Assembly (NCBI GenBank): GCA_031553685.1
Contig: JAVBLE010000015.1
Location: forward strand, 1-47,898
DNA from: JAFGVL01 sp031553685
GTDB lineage: Bacteria; Bacteroidota; Bacteroidia; Bacteroidales; Paludibacteraceae
Reading direction: 5' to 3'
DNA: 47,898 nucleotides
How positions within the stretch are numbered: the first letter of the stretch is position 1; every line of letters begins with the position of its first letter. A program made the position numbers and the translations under genes. The notes under the pieces were generated by a model. That model was not told the DNA's origin. It was given only the letters and a program-made list of their open reading frames with translations, and made no database searches. This document shows positions 22,967-32,189 of this stretch, in pieces.

Positions 22967-23721
22967 AGTTGTCCATAATAACCATAAATAGGAATAACGC
23001 CAAAGGCCTACAAAATACTATTCAAAGCGTAATTTCTCAAATTTATAATAATTTTGAGTATATCGTTATTGATGGCGCATCAACAGACAATAGTATTGAT
23101 ATTATCAAACAATATGCAGATAAAATAACTTATTGGATAAGCGAGCCTGATAGTGGTATTTATAATGCAATGAATAAAGGAATTCTTCGTGCTAAAGGAG
23201 AATATTGTTTGTTTTTAAATTCGGGAGATTACTTAATTGATGATGAAGTTTTAGCGAAAGTTTTCACATTGAATTTTGACGAAGATATAGTTTATGGAGA
23301 ACAATTAATAGATAAAAAGGGGACTTTAATAAAGTGTAGTTTCTTAACCCCAGAACATATAACTTTTCGTAGTTTTATAAATTCAACCTTACCTCACCAG
23401 TGCACTTTTATAAAAAAAGAATTATTCAACAAAATAGGTACATACAATGAATTCAACAAAATAGTTTCGGATTGGGAATTTAATATATTAGCCCTCTTTA
23501 AATATAATTGTTCTCTACGCAAACTCGAGATTCCCATCTCTGTTTATGATACAACAGGAATTAGTTCTGATCAACAAATAATGGAAGAACATTTAAAAGA
23601 AAAAAAGGCTGTTTTAGATAAATATTTCCCTCGTATCATGAAAGATATAGACGCGATAGAGCGTTTTGAGCAAAGTAAATTATATAAAGTGATAAAAACT
23701 ATAAAATCAATTATCAGGTAA
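22963..23721 (+). CDS. Family 2 glycosyltransferase
   Basis: This 252-residue cytoplasmic GT-A enzyme has LSIITINRNNAKGLQNTIQSV at the start, FEYIVIDGASTDNS, ISEPDSGIYNAMNKGI and LFLNSGDYL, in the arrangement of the WcaA/WfgD-like group in which the acidic residues around DSG and SGD bind the metal-nucleotide. It is closely similar to the GT2 at 32190, which carries a repeat insertion that this copy lacks. Both are followed directly by a matching GT4-like gene. Donor sugar unknown. Confidence 0.9.
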   Translation: MKLSIITINRNNAKGLQNTIQSVISQIYNNFEYIVIDGASTDNSIDIIKQYADKITYWISEPDSGIYNAMNKGILRAKGEYCLFLNSGDYLIDDEVLAKVFTLNFDEDIVYGEQLIDKKGTLIKCSFLTPEHITFRSFINSTLPHQCTFIKKELFNKIGTYNEFNKIVSDWEFNILALFKYNCSLRKLEIPISVYDTTGISSDQQIMEEHLKEKKAVLDKYFPRIMKDIDAIERFEQSKLYKVIKTIKSIIR

Positions 23722-24741
23722 ATGTCAAGGAAGAAAACATATATTATATATTATGAATGGGCTAATACCGCAGGAAATCATGCTGGAATGGCTTACTTAT
23801 TCAGAACATTAAAGGAGTTGAATAAAAAGAATATATGTTTAATTAAAATACCAACTCATATAAATGATTGGAATAGAAAATTTCAAAAATTATATACCTA
23901 TCTTTTAATTTTATTCCTTTATGTAAAAGCTAATAAAAAGGACAATGTTTTTTTTACAGAATTTTTAGGTAATAAGTCTGGGAATCAAACATTTATTGCT
24001 AATAAATTAAAGCAATGGAAAATAAAAGCTAATCTTCTTGGATTGGTACATCTTTCTGAAAAGCATTTATTAGAGCTTTACAATAATGATGATTACATTA
24101 GGTATAGTTTATCATTATTGGATAAGGTAATTGTTTTAGGTAGTAGCCTTGGAAAATATTTTAATCGTTTGGGATTTAATGATGACAAGGTTATTGTTAC
24201 ATTTCATTATGTTGACACTAATTACTATAAACCAAATCTTCAAAAACAAAAAAATGAACAACTGCGAGTAATTGCAATGGGTTCCTTAAAACGAAATCAT
24301 AACGATTTAAGAATAATTATCGAAGCTACTCCAAATATCCAATATGATGTTTGTATGGGAAATGCAAATTTGAAATCTATTTTTGATAGACTTGACAATG
24401 TTACTCTTCATGGCTTTTTATCTGAATGCGAATTGTTACACTTAATGCAACAAGTTGATGTAAGTATATCTGTTTTGGACGACACTATTGGTAGCAATGT
24501 TATAACTACATCATTAGCTTGCGGATTAGTTCAAGTTGTTTCTGATGTAGGCTCTATTCGCGATTATTGCGATGAAACGAATAGTTTTTTGTGTAATACG
24601 AATGAAGATTTTATTAAAGCACTAAATACGATTAGTTTAAATGAAAAATTAAGATTAAATATGTCAATATCAACCCAAGATAAGGCAAAGGAAATTGATA
24701 TTAAACAATTCAATTTATTTTTTCGACAATTGATAAAATGA
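23722..24741 (+). CDS. GT-B glycosyltransferase
   Basis: This 339-residue protein has the two-lobe layout of GT-B enzymes, with IIYYEWANTAGNHAGMAYL at the N terminus, RVIAMGSLKRNHNDLRIIIEATP opening the second lobe and SVLDDTIGSNVITTSLACGLVQVVSDVGSIRDYCD in the nucleotide-sugar site. The last segment stands where GT4 enzymes carry their EX7E motif, though the classical first Glu is not evident. It is a paralogue of the 33017 protein. It begins at the base after the GT2 stop, and the pair GT2 plus GT-B is repeated at 32190-34060. Donor and linkage unknown. Confidence 0.85.
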   Translation: MSRKKTYIIYYEWANTAGNHAGMAYLFRTLKELNKKNICLIKIPTHINDWNRKFQKLYTYLLILFLYVKANKKDNVFFTEFLGNKSGNQTFIANKLKQWKIKANLLGLVHLSEKHLLELYNNDDYIRYSLSLLDKVIVLGSSLGKYFNRLGFNDDKVIVTFHYVDTNYYKPNLQKQKNEQLRVIAMGSLKRNHNDLRIIIEATPNIQYDVCMGNANLKSIFDRLDNVTLHGFLSECELLHLMQQVDVSISVLDDTIGSNVITTSLACGLVQVVSDVGSIRDYCDETNSFLCNTNEDFIKALNTISLNEKLRLNMSISTQDKAKEIDIKQFNLFFRQLIK

Positions 24742-26534
24742 AGATTATAAATTCGCTGCCTAAGAACTCAAGAATAATATTTAATAGACTACAGAATATT
24801 GTAGGGTTGTTTATCTTATTGTTATCCATAAGTCTGTATATTTGGCTATATAATATATTAAATACGGGTGCCAGTTGGGATGAGGGATTTCATTTAATGG
24901 GATATTTGAAACAACAGCCTATAGGTAATTTTATATCTGACTTTTGGTATATTGTCCGAGGTGTTTTTCCATGGTTATCGGACGATCCAATAATGGAATT
25001 GCGTTATATAAGATATATATTAGGATTATTTTCTATTGTTTTATTTGCTTATTCATCTCATCGATGGTTAGTTATTAAATTAGGGCAAAGAATTTCCCCA
25101 TTGTTATATATGCCGTTGGTTTTGTTTTCATCAATACTTACCTTTCAATTTGCCTCACCTACACTTTATTATGATAATATTCAATCAATTATATACATAT
25201 TGGTGTTTTCTTTTTACTTTTTATTTGTATCAATTCAAAAAAAAACGATCAAATATATTTTTCTTATCCTTATAGGTTTCTTTTCTTTGTTTGGACTGTT
25301 TAATTATCTTCCATCAGGATTATTACTTATATTAATTATCGGAATATTATTTTTGTTAGACTATCAAATAGTCAAACAGCATACAAAAATTTACTTGGTG
25401 ATACTTCATTTTAGTATTGGATTTTTTATCGCTGTACTTTATTATAATTTTTGTATTCATAACATTGCCAACAAAATAGATTTAACCATAAGGGCATTAA
25501 ATCAAATAGGAACCAATACCGCAGATCCACACAGTAATATTTCTTTGTTAATTAATTTGAAGAACTATATTATTCAGATTCTTAAATTATATATTCCAAT
25601 TGTTGTTTTCCTTGTTTTAATTTTATTTTTATTGCGAAAGATTTCTCAAATAACACATAAATATATCAATAGAGAATATTTAAGATACATTGTGTTTGGA
25701 TGTATTATATTAATCTTTAGTTGTATTTTATTCAGGTATACTCATTCTTTTGGAAATAACTTGTTAATATTATCATTTCTTCCTTATATGCTTTTTTTAT
25801 TGGTATATAAATCATATAAGTTTACTTGTAATGATTTTGCCACTTTATTTCTTTTGTTTCTTATACCCATTGCAGGACAATTTGGAACAGATTTAAATAT
25901 GTCTCGTAAGTTAGTGTTTTTTGTACCGTTATGGACTTTAATATTTGGATATTTATTAGGGAAAACGAAATCATCATCTTATAAACTATTTTTTACTGCT
26001 ATTTTTTGTTTGGTTTATGGATTCAATATTTATAATATAGGGTCTATTTATCAAGTGTCTGTATACACGAATCCTAAGCTAAAAGAATTTAGACCTACAG
26101 AGACTATGAATACAGCAAAAAGAGGACGAAATATTCGAGTGACAAAATATTACAAGGATAGATTTAATGATATTCAGAATATTTTGATAAAAGAAGGATT
26201 TAAAGAAGGTGATATATTAATGATATTTGATTCTAATACAATGATTGCCTATTTTTCCGGAGCATATTTACCTACTCCTCTAACCTACTCGTTTTCAGGT
26301 TACATAGGCCAATATGGAAAATTACACAATTATATTGTGATTTTTGATAAAGAAGTTGGTGCCTTGCGCTCTTATTGTAAGAGTTTAGGAGTAAATCTTG
26401 ATTTAGATTATACATTTTATCCTATGCGGGGAGGATGGAGTTGGGATTCGGCAGAAAAAGGAAAACTTGCTATATTTTGTAAAAAACATAAAGAAAATGC
26501 AGAAAATATCCATACTTATTTGTACTTACAATAG
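24738..26534 (+). CDS. Integral membrane glycosyltransferase, GT-C-like
   Basis: This 598-residue protein has about eleven membrane helices, an acidic loop motif after the first helix (GASWDEGFHLMGYL) and a soluble C-terminal part from about 450. The layout resembles the 19088 protein, including FGTDLNMSRK late in the membrane domain. A polyprenyl-phosphate-sugar-dependent glycosyltransferase acting in the periplasm is the best guess. A polymerase or other membrane component is possible. It overlaps the previous gene by four bases and the next by 38. Confidence 0.7.
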   Translation: MKIINSLPKNSRIIFNRLQNIVGLFILLLSISLYIWLYNILNTGASWDEGFHLMGYLKQQPIGNFISDFWYIVRGVFPWLSDDPIMELRYIRYILGLFSIVLFAYSSHRWLVIKLGQRISPLLYMPLVLFSSILTFQFASPTLYYDNIQSIIYILVFSFYFLFVSIQKKTIKYIFLILIGFFSLFGLFNYLPSGLLLILIIGILFLLDYQIVKQHTKIYLVILHFSIGFFIAVLYYNFCIHNIANKIDLTIRALNQIGTNTADPHSNISLLINLKNYIIQILKLYIPIVVFLVLILFLLRKISQITHKYINREYLRYIVFGCIILIFSCILFRYTHSFGNNLLILSFLPYMLFLLVYKSYKFTCNDFATLFLLFLIPIAGQFGTDLNMSRKLVFFVPLWTLIFGYLLGKTKSSSYKLFFTAIFCLVYGFNIYNIGSIYQVSVYTNPKLKEFRPTETMNTAKRGRNIRVTKYYKDRFNDIQNILIKEGFKEGDILMIFDSNTMIAYFSGAYLPTPLTYSFSGYIGQYGKLHNYIVIFDKEVGALRSYCKSLGVNLDLDYTFYPMRGGWSWDSAEKGKLAIFCKKHKENAENIHTYLYLQ

Positions 26535-27399
26535 AGATTATATCTTACGCGATTGTTTGGATTCATTGGTTAATCAAACAGCAGATAAATCGTTGTACGA
26601 AGTTATTGTAATTAATAATAACTCTACTGATGATACTCAAAAAATTGCAGAAGAATATGTTGTTGCTCAACCGAATTTTCGAGTAGTAATAGAAACTAAT
26701 CAAGGCTTGAGCCATGCTCGAAATAGAGGCTATAAAGAGGCAAAGTATGATTGGGCTTCTTATGTGGACGATGATGCTAAAGTATATCCAAATTATGTAG
26801 AAAGGGCTTTGTTTACAATTGAAAATTATGATTTTGATTTCTTTGGAGGAATGTTTTATCCTTGGTATCGGAATACTATTCGCCCTAAATGGTTAAGTGA
26901 GAATTTTGGTAAATCTGAAAAGCATAAAAATACGATTGATTATTTAGATAATGGAAGTATTACGGGGTGTGTGTGTGTATTCAATAAAAAGTCATTAGAA
27001 GATATAGATGGCTTTCCGCTTGATTTGGGAATGATAGGGACAACCATCGCTTATGGAGAAGAAACTTATGTACAGCAACAATTAGTAGAGAAAGGATATA
27101 AAGTGGGATTTGATCCTGAATTATGTATAGATCATTTAGTCCCTGAATATAAACAAACTTTAAAATGGCAGATTCAATCAGCTTATGCTTATGGACGGGA
27201 TTCTGTAAAGCTTTTTAATGATGGGAAATTGAAAGAGTCTTATTTGAAGTATCTAAGAGTAATAATAAAAGGATTTCTAAAAAGCTTTTTTATTAGCATG
27301 AGATTACTGATTACAAGAAAAAATTACTATTGGCAAAATATGGTTTTGGATATATTCTCACCAATAGCCAGGTATCGGGGATATTATAAAGCAAAATAA
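26497..27399 (+). CDS. Family 2 glycosyltransferase
   Basis: This is a 300-residue GT-A enzyme. The frame is open from 26467, but MQKISILICTYNRDYIL at 26497 is the normal family start. Key segments are EVIVINNNSTDDT, NQGLSHARNRGYKEA and the metal-binding YVDDDAKVYPNYVE, followed by GMIGTTIAYGEETYVQQQL, in which GEE is the likely acceptor-side acidic motif. A basic amphipathic C terminus may bring it to the membrane. Its start lies inside the end of the GT-C gene. Specificity unknown. Confidence 0.9.
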   Translation: MQKISILICTYNRDYILRDCLDSLVNQTADKSLYEVIVINNNSTDDTQKIAEEYVVAQPNFRVVIETNQGLSHARNRGYKEAKYDWASYVDDDAKVYPNYVERALFTIENYDFDFFGGMFYPWYRNTIRPKWLSENFGKSEKHKNTIDYLDNGSITGCVCVFNKKSLEDIDGFPLDLGMIGTTIAYGEETYVQQQLVEKGYKVGFDPELCIDHLVPEYKQTLKWQIQSAYAYGRDSVKLFNDGKLKESYLKYLRVIIKGFLKSFFISMRLLITRKNYYWQNMVLDIFSPIARYRGYYKAK

Positions 27400-27405
27400 A
27401 TTATC

Positions 27406-28371
27406 ATGATTGAAGAATTTTTTTTACGAGTAATAAGAAAAATATATTCTATTGCGTGCCCCAAAAAACAAGTACAGAAAAAAGAATTGAAATTTGATTT
27501 TCAAGGGCAGGAGGCTTCTGATTACATAAAAGCAAAATTACAAAATGATACGCCTTGTATGATTGCTCGTTTAGGTAATGTAGAAATGCATACAGTTGTT
27601 CCATATTATCTAAGAAAGGGCAATTCATATTTTTCTCTAATGGGAAAATATGCAAAGAAAGAAATTGGACCTTTTTGGTGGGATAAGGATAGCCGGAATA
27701 CATTATCTATAAACGCAGGTTTCTTTCCTATTAATGATAAATTATATAAAGATTTTTCGGAATTAATATTAAACGATATTCAAGAAATAGATATCTTAGG
27801 ATCTTGGACTCTGCAATATGAAAAAGATTTGAATACATTATTAGAACAAAGTGTCAAAGTTCCAATGAAAGACTTAGAGCCTTATTATCATCAATATCCA
27901 TGGAGTAATATTTTGAAAGGAAAAAAAGTTTTAGTGATATATCCTTTCAAAAAAAGCATAGAATTTCAATATCAAATAAAGGATAAGTTATTTGAAGATA
28001 AAAATATACTTCCTGATTTTGAATTGATAGTCTTACAATCCATACAGTCTATAAGTGGAAATAAACCAGCCGGATTTGATACATGGTTTGATGCTTTAGA
28101 TTATATGAAAAAACAAATTGAAGAAATAGATTTTGATATAGCAATAATAGGTGCAGGAGCTTATGGGTTACCTTTAGCTGCGCATGTAAAAAGATTAGGA
28201 AAAAAGGCTATCCAATTAGGAGGAGCTACTCAAATATTATTTGGGATAAAAGGTGAGCGATGGAAAGAGCATCCTATTATTTCAAAATTATTTAATGAAT
28301 ATTGGATAAGTCCACTTCCCGAAGAGAAACCAAAAGGAGTAGAGAAGGTGGAAGATGGTTGTTATTGGTAA
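27406..28371 (+). CDS. GT-D-fold glycosyltransferase-like protein
   Basis: This 321-residue protein has an N-terminal CMIARLGNVEMHTV motif (Arg55, Glu60) that corresponds in position to the RxGDGE-type motif of GT-D (DUF1792-like) enzymes. A later block DFDIAIIGAGAYGLPLAAHVKRLGKKAIQLGGATQILFGIKGERW is characteristic of this group in polysaccharide clusters. The usual Asp of the DGE motif reads Val here, so metal or nucleotide binding may differ. It is probably a cytoplasmic glycosyltransferase, but the activity is less certain than for its GT2 neighbours. Confidence 0.75.
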   Translation: MIEEFFLRVIRKIYSIACPKKQVQKKELKFDFQGQEASDYIKAKLQNDTPCMIARLGNVEMHTVVPYYLRKGNSYFSLMGKYAKKEIGPFWWDKDSRNTLSINAGFFPINDKLYKDFSELILNDIQEIDILGSWTLQYEKDLNTLLEQSVKVPMKDLEPYYHQYPWSNILKGKKVLVIYPFKKSIEFQYQIKDKLFEDKNILPDFELIVLQSIQSISGNKPAGFDTWFDALDYMKKQIEEIDFDIAIIGAGAYGLPLAAHVKRLGKKAIQLGGATQILFGIKGERWKEHPIISKLFNEYWISPLPEEKPKGVEKVEDGCYW

Positions 28372-28389
28372 TTGTTTAAACTATTTATT

Positions 28390-29307
28390 ATGTTCGAAAC
28401 ACCTATACTTTTTATAATATTCAATCGTCCTGATACTACTCAACAAGTATTTGATGAGATTAAGAAAATCAAGCCCTATTATTTATATGTTGCAGCAGAT
28501 GGTGCGCGCCTGGATAAAGAGTCAGATGTCGAAAAAATAGCTCAAACAAGAGCTATTATAGAACAAATAGATTGGGATTGTAAACTAAAGACTTTATTTC
28601 GGGATGAGAATAAAGGCTGTGGCAAAGGTCCGGCAGAAGCAATAACATGGTTTTTCCAAAATGTGGAGCAGGGCATTATCTTGGAAGACGACTGTGTACC
28701 TCATCCTGATTTTTTCCCTTTTTGCGAACAGATGCTCAATGAGTATAAAGACGATGACAGAATTATATCCATAACAGGAAGTAATTTTCAGGATGGGAAA
28801 AAACGGTCGAAAGGTTCATATTATTTTTCAGTTCATAACCGGATTTGGGGATGGGCTTCCTGGCGAAGAACCTGGCAGCATTACGATTATTATTTGAAGA
28901 ATATTGAAGAACCGGAATTCAACCAATTGCTAATAAAGTTATTTGCTAATGAAAAAGAAAGGCAGTATTGGGATAGAATATATCGAATAATAAAAGAGGA
29001 TAGATTGAATGATTCTGCTTGGGATTATCAATTTATGTTTATGCAATGGAAGCTTAATGGGTTAACTCTTACTTCAAATGTAAACCTGATATCAAATATT
29101 GGAGATGGAGAAGATGCTACCCATACAGTAAATTGGATAAATAATAAGAATCTTCGTAGAAAAACGAACTCAATTTTTCCATTAGTTATAAATTCAAAAA
29201 TTGAAAAAAATACTTCTGCAGATAAGTATTATTTTGAGAAATATATTCTTAATAAAAGAAGTATTCTGCAAAAAGTTGTATCAAAGTTGAGAAAAATATT
29301 TTTTTAA
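28390..29307 (+). CDS. GT-A glycosyltransferase (HlpA-like family)
   Basis: This protein has 305 residues from the ATG at 28390, where MFETPILFIIFNRPDTTQQVF matches the family start; the ATG at 28372 would add six residues. It shows YLYVAADGAR, FRDENKGCGKGPAEAITWFF, the acidic GIILEDDCVPHPDFF (DXD-like) and RIWGWASWRRTW. This pattern belongs to nucleotide-diphospho-sugar transferases once labelled haemolysin-like HlpA, found in lipopolysaccharide and capsule clusters. Specificity unknown. Confidence 0.83.
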   Translation: MFETPILFIIFNRPDTTQQVFDEIKKIKPYYLYVAADGARLDKESDVEKIAQTRAIIEQIDWDCKLKTLFRDENKGCGKGPAEAITWFFQNVEQGIILEDDCVPHPDFFPFCEQMLNEYKDDDRIISITGSNFQDGKKRSKGSYYFSVHNRIWGWASWRRTWQHYDYYLKNIEEPEFNQLLIKLFANEKERQYWDRIYRIIKEDRLNDSAWDYQFMFMQWKLNGLTLTSNVNLISNIGDGEDATHTVNWINNKNLRRKTNSIFPLVINSKIEKNTSADKYYFEKYILNKRSILQKVVSKLRKIFF

Positions 29308-29393
29308 TGATAGGTCATAAAAAATATAAGAAATCAATTTACTACTATTACATGAAAATTATTTGATGTTTTTCGGAATTTTAAGTACTACAT

Positions 29394-29978
29394 ATGTATA
29401 TAAAACTAAATTTAATATTATTGTTTCCATTTTGGAGGATAATAAAAAATCAGAAGAATTTTCAGCTTATCCGTCAAGATATAGTTCGATGGTTATCTGT
29501 TAGCCATAAAACTCCATCAATAAATTTGACTAATTTTACATTTTTGATGGTTCGTTGTGAGGCTTTTAGAAATCTTCTTTATTATCGATTAAGTAAATCG
29601 GTTGTTGTAAGAATATATCGCATCTTTTATAAACCACTCAGTTCATTGTATTTTATGACTCCTCAAATAGGAGGAGGGCTATTTATACAGCATGGTTTTG
29701 CTACTATTATTGCGGCAAAATCTATTGGTGAAAACTGCTGGATAAATCAACAGGTTACTATTGGTTATTCAAGTTTGACAGATGCTCCTACTATTGAAGA
29801 TAATGTAACTATCAATGCTGGTGCCAAGGTAATAGGTAATGTTACTGTTGGCGAAAATAGTATAATAGGAGCGGGAGCAGTTGTAGTAAAAGATGTGCCC
29901 GCTAATTGTACAGTTGTTGGTTCGGAAGCTTATATTGTTCGTCAAAATGGAGAAAAGATATCGCGAAAACCATTATAA
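29394..29978 (+). CDS. Serine-acetyltransferase-like sugar O-acetyltransferase
   Basis: This 194-residue protein has an N-terminal helical part (residues 1-90) and hexapeptide repeats (IGGGLFIQHGFATIIAAKSIGENCWINQQVTIGYSSLTDAPTIEDNVTINAGAKVIGNVTVGENSIIGAGAVVVKDVP), close to the CysE family. The IQHGFATII segment holds the expected catalytic His. In polysaccharide clusters such proteins acetylate sugars, not serine, and the setting favours that here. It is the last gene of the first half, with a strong terminator 36 bases downstream, and lies 86 bases after the preceding gene. Confidence 0.84.
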   Translation: MYIKLNLILLFPFWRIIKNQKNFQLIRQDIVRWLSVSHKTPSINLTNFTFLMVRCEAFRNLLYYRLSKSVVVRIYRIFYKPLSSLYFMTPQIGGGLFIQHGFATIIAAKSIGENCWINQQVTIGYSSLTDAPTIEDNVTINAGAKVIGNVTVGENSIIGAGAVVVKDVPANCTVVGSEAYIVRQNGEKISRKPL

Positions 29979-30014
29979 TTTGAAATAAGTATAGAATAAT
30001 ACTAATCATATAAT

Positions 30015-30060
30015 AAACCCCTCTCGAAAATCCTTTTCTGGATTTGGAGAGGGGTTTTTC
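30015..30060 (+). terminator. Rho-independent terminator of the first polysaccharide operon
   Basis: CCCCTCT (30018-30024) pairs with AGAGGGG (30048-30054), extended inside by AAATCC/GGATTT, and is followed by TTTTTCTTTT. This is the clearest terminator of the window and ends the operon that starts at gmd. Confidence 0.9.
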
Positions 30061-30237
30061 TTTTATTTCGACAGTTACTCCGACTGGTCGTGACTTTCGG
30101 TTCGATTAAGCTCACTGCAACGCAAGCTCAGTAACCGAGAGATGCCGAATTAAAGATCGTGAACAATGGCACTTACTTCGGAGAGTCGTGATTTTCATAT
30201 TACTTCGGGTTGGTTATGCCCTGCCTTGTCTCTACAA
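30061..30237. repeat. Dispersed repeat and half palindrome next to the 30238 gene
   Basis: Words such as TTCGGTTCGATTAAGCTCACTGCAACG and AAGCTCAGTAACCGAGAG (30086-30145) are relatives of the CTTCGACAAGCTCAGCAACCG repeat. ATGCCCTGCCTTGTCTCTAC at 30216-30235 is a half copy of the element at 6635 and ends two bases from the stop of the minus-strand gene. Confidence 0.45.
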
Positions 30238-30930
30238 TTAATGCACCGTATTTCTACGAACTCGCTTGATTAGCTCTTTAAGGGTATATGTCTTCAGGCG
30301 GGCTTCGTCAACTCCCCGATACATGGCCTTTCCTGCTGAGGCGATTGCTACCATTTTGTTCCACAGGTTGTTGAAAAATATACAATTTTCGCGAGTAGTA
30401 ATAAAGTGCTGGTTCATTAGCTCGTTTTGTTTGCGATTAAGCTCGTCTATTTGTTCAAGTATTTGATGCAGGTCGGTAATCACGCTTTCATCCATCACTT
30501 TGGCTGTCAACACAGCTTTGTTGCTTTCGATGTTTTGCAGTAAAACTTTCAGGTTTTCGATAACACCTTCGGCATTGCCTTTGTTTATCGATTTTCGTAC
30601 ACGGCTTATGCCTAACGAGTTTACAGGCATAGTTAGTTCTTCATCAATAAATTTGAACTGCGACTCGATCTTTGCGATCATTGTTCTTAAATCGTTGAAC
30701 TTAATAACAAGCAACTCGGTTGTTTTGGCCCTTTCGCCTCTTACCGAGTATTTGGTAAGTAGAGCCTTACAAGTTTGTATGTCTTCTTTGAGTTGGGTAA
30801 CATATTCCTGATTGAATATGGGCGATAATTTGGAGAAATCTTCCAAGTCTCTTAGTAAGCTGTCTAATACGAATTCGCATAGAACAGCTAATTCTTCGTT
30901 TTTACAACGGTAAATTCTTTTTGTCTTCAT
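30238..30930 (-). CDS. Helical protein of unknown function (DUF6261-like)
   Basis: This 230-residue protein has no signal peptide or membrane helix. It is almost wholly alpha-helical and charged, with coiled-coil-like stretches (LHQILEQIDELNRKQNELMNQ near 160-180) and a basic C terminus (LKELIKRVRRN). It resembles a group of Bacteroidetes hypothetical proteins that I remember as DUF6261, but I cannot confirm this. It is transcribed against the polysaccharide genes, stands alone and is flanked on both sides by dispersed repeats, so it probably does not belong to the glycan pathway. Confidence 0.65.
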   Translation of the reverse strand: MKTKRIYRCKNEELAVLCEFVLDSLLRDLEDFSKLSPIFNQEYVTQLKEDIQTCKALLTKYSVRGERAKTTELLVIKFNDLRTMIAKIESQFKFIDEELTMPVNSLGISRVRKSINKGNAEGVIENLKVLLQNIESNKAVLTAKVMDESVITDLHQILEQIDELNRKQNELMNQHFITTRENCIFFNNLWNKMVAIASAGKAMYRGVDEARLKTYTLKELIKRVRRNTVH

Positions 30931-30984
30931 GATTTTTTTTAGTTTGAAAATATAAATATTTGATTGATAAATGAGACAAAAGAA

Positions 30985-31095
30985 GAATGCTTCGACAAGC
31001 TCAGCAACCGTATTTTGGCAAGCTTAGCAACCTTATTTCAACAAGGTTAATAACCGTACTTCGATACTTCGACAGGTTCAGTAACCGAAGATCAG
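30985..31095. repeat. Degenerate tandem array of the CTTCGACAAGCTCAGCAACCG repeat
   Basis: Four successive imperfect units of about 24 bases are visible: CTTCGACAAGCTCAGCAACCG, TTGGCAAGCTTAGCAACC, TCAACAAGGTTAATAACCG and ACTTCGACAGGTTCAGTAACCG. Similar words occur singly elsewhere in the window. Confidence 0.6.
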
Positions 31096-31320
31096 CAAGC
31101 AAGCGAAAATGAAGTTGCAAATTATTTCGTCCAATCCCATCCTCCTATCTTAGCAAGACTTCTCTAATGGTAGAGATTTCCTTCCCATAAGCTGCGCATA
31201 TATGCAGTTATGTTTATAATCTTATCTTGCAGGACAAAGTGAAAATATTGAATTTTTCTAGTCTGTTGTCTTTAATCTATGCTCTTTTATCTATTAAATA
31301 AGATGTTTTTTGTTTATTAG

Positions 31321-31510
31321 TCGATGCATCCGATTACCTCTTTGGTGCATACTGTTTATATGTCGATGCTTTTAATTGCGGCATTGGCGCGTTTTATGGA
31401 TATGTCGGTAAATCTGTTTTCTTTTTCGATGCGTTTAAGTAAAGTGTCGATGCATTTGTATAGGATGCAGGTGCGCCTTGTTTGGATGCCGATGCGTTTA
31501 ATTACTATTC
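31321..31510. repeat. Degenerate array of TCGATGC-containing words
   Basis: TCGATGC recurs at about 31322, 31362, 31429 and 31448, with GATGC variants at about 31467, 31486 and 31492, usually followed by a T-rich run such as GTTTAA. Frames of 109 codons (+) and 74 codons (-) cross it, but their products are low-complexity and follow the repeat period, so I do not call a gene. The rest of 30931-32189 holds the hairpin and promoter listed separately and nothing else I can identify. Confidence 0.4.
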
Positions 31511-31933
31511 TTTTCCATTTACTTTGGATAAGATGCGATCCGGTTTTTACAACGCGCGGCTTGTTCCTTACGAATTGCAATTTTATTCAGGCAATGATGC
31601 TCGCTCTTTATACAAGCTGCGATCTACTTCAGACACTTTTCTTTCAATTTTAGACAGCTGGCAATTAATTCCGGATAACCGGAGATTTATTTTTTGTGAG
31701 TACAGATTTTTCCTTGATACCTACATGTTGATTGTATGCAGTTAAATTTATTTTAGTTTACATTATTCACCTCCTTTTTTAATTAATTACACTGCAAAGA
31801 TAAAATGAATATTTGAGAAATCCAAATATTTTTAGTTAAAAATACAGTTTAAATTGAATTTTTACTGTAAATCATTGATTTTCAATGTGAGATAACTGTG
31901 TTTTTGCGAAGTATTTGTGGCCTGTAATAAAGA

Positions 31934-31964
31934 GTCAGGGTATCACTTCGAGTGATGCCCTGAC
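31934..31964. terminator. Strong hairpin in the spacer before the second operon
   Basis: GTCAGGGTATCACT pairs with AGTGATGCCCTGAC over a TCG loop, 14 base pairs with one G-T wobble. It may insulate the second operon from upstream transcription or be a repeat; only a short T-containing run (TTGGTTAATTT) follows. Confidence 0.45.
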
Positions 31965-32126
31965 TTGGTTAATTTATCTGCGTTCATCTCTGCTATCTGT
32001 AGGATAATAAATAGTTTCGCACAGATGCAGGGAATCGGAAACCGAAGGCTGCACTCAAAGTAAATCTCATAGAACAACCACCAAACTTTTCCTTAACCCA
32101 ATAGCCCCTGATTTAATAAAAAAGGG

Positions 32127-32134
32127 TATCTTTG
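32127..32134 (+). promoter_or_regulatory. Promoter -7 box TATCTTTG of the second polysaccharide operon
   Basis: TATCTTTG is an exact TAnnTTTG match, 56 bases before the GT2 start at 32190. No good -33 box is seen. The genes from here to 47659 are mostly tightly spaced and on one strand. Confidence 0.6.
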
Positions 32135-32189
32135 CAACCAATTAAAATATTCTGATTAAAACTTAAAAAATATCTGAATTTTACTGCCA

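Noticed and set aside
30985..31095. Possible CRISPR array
   Set aside because: The units are imperfect, contiguous and about 24 bases long, with no unique spacers and no cas genes nearby.
31324..31653. A 109-codon plus-strand frame in the spacer between the two glycan operons
   Set aside because: Met- and Leu-rich low-complexity product that follows the TCGATGC repeat; no ribosome binding site and no recognisable domain.
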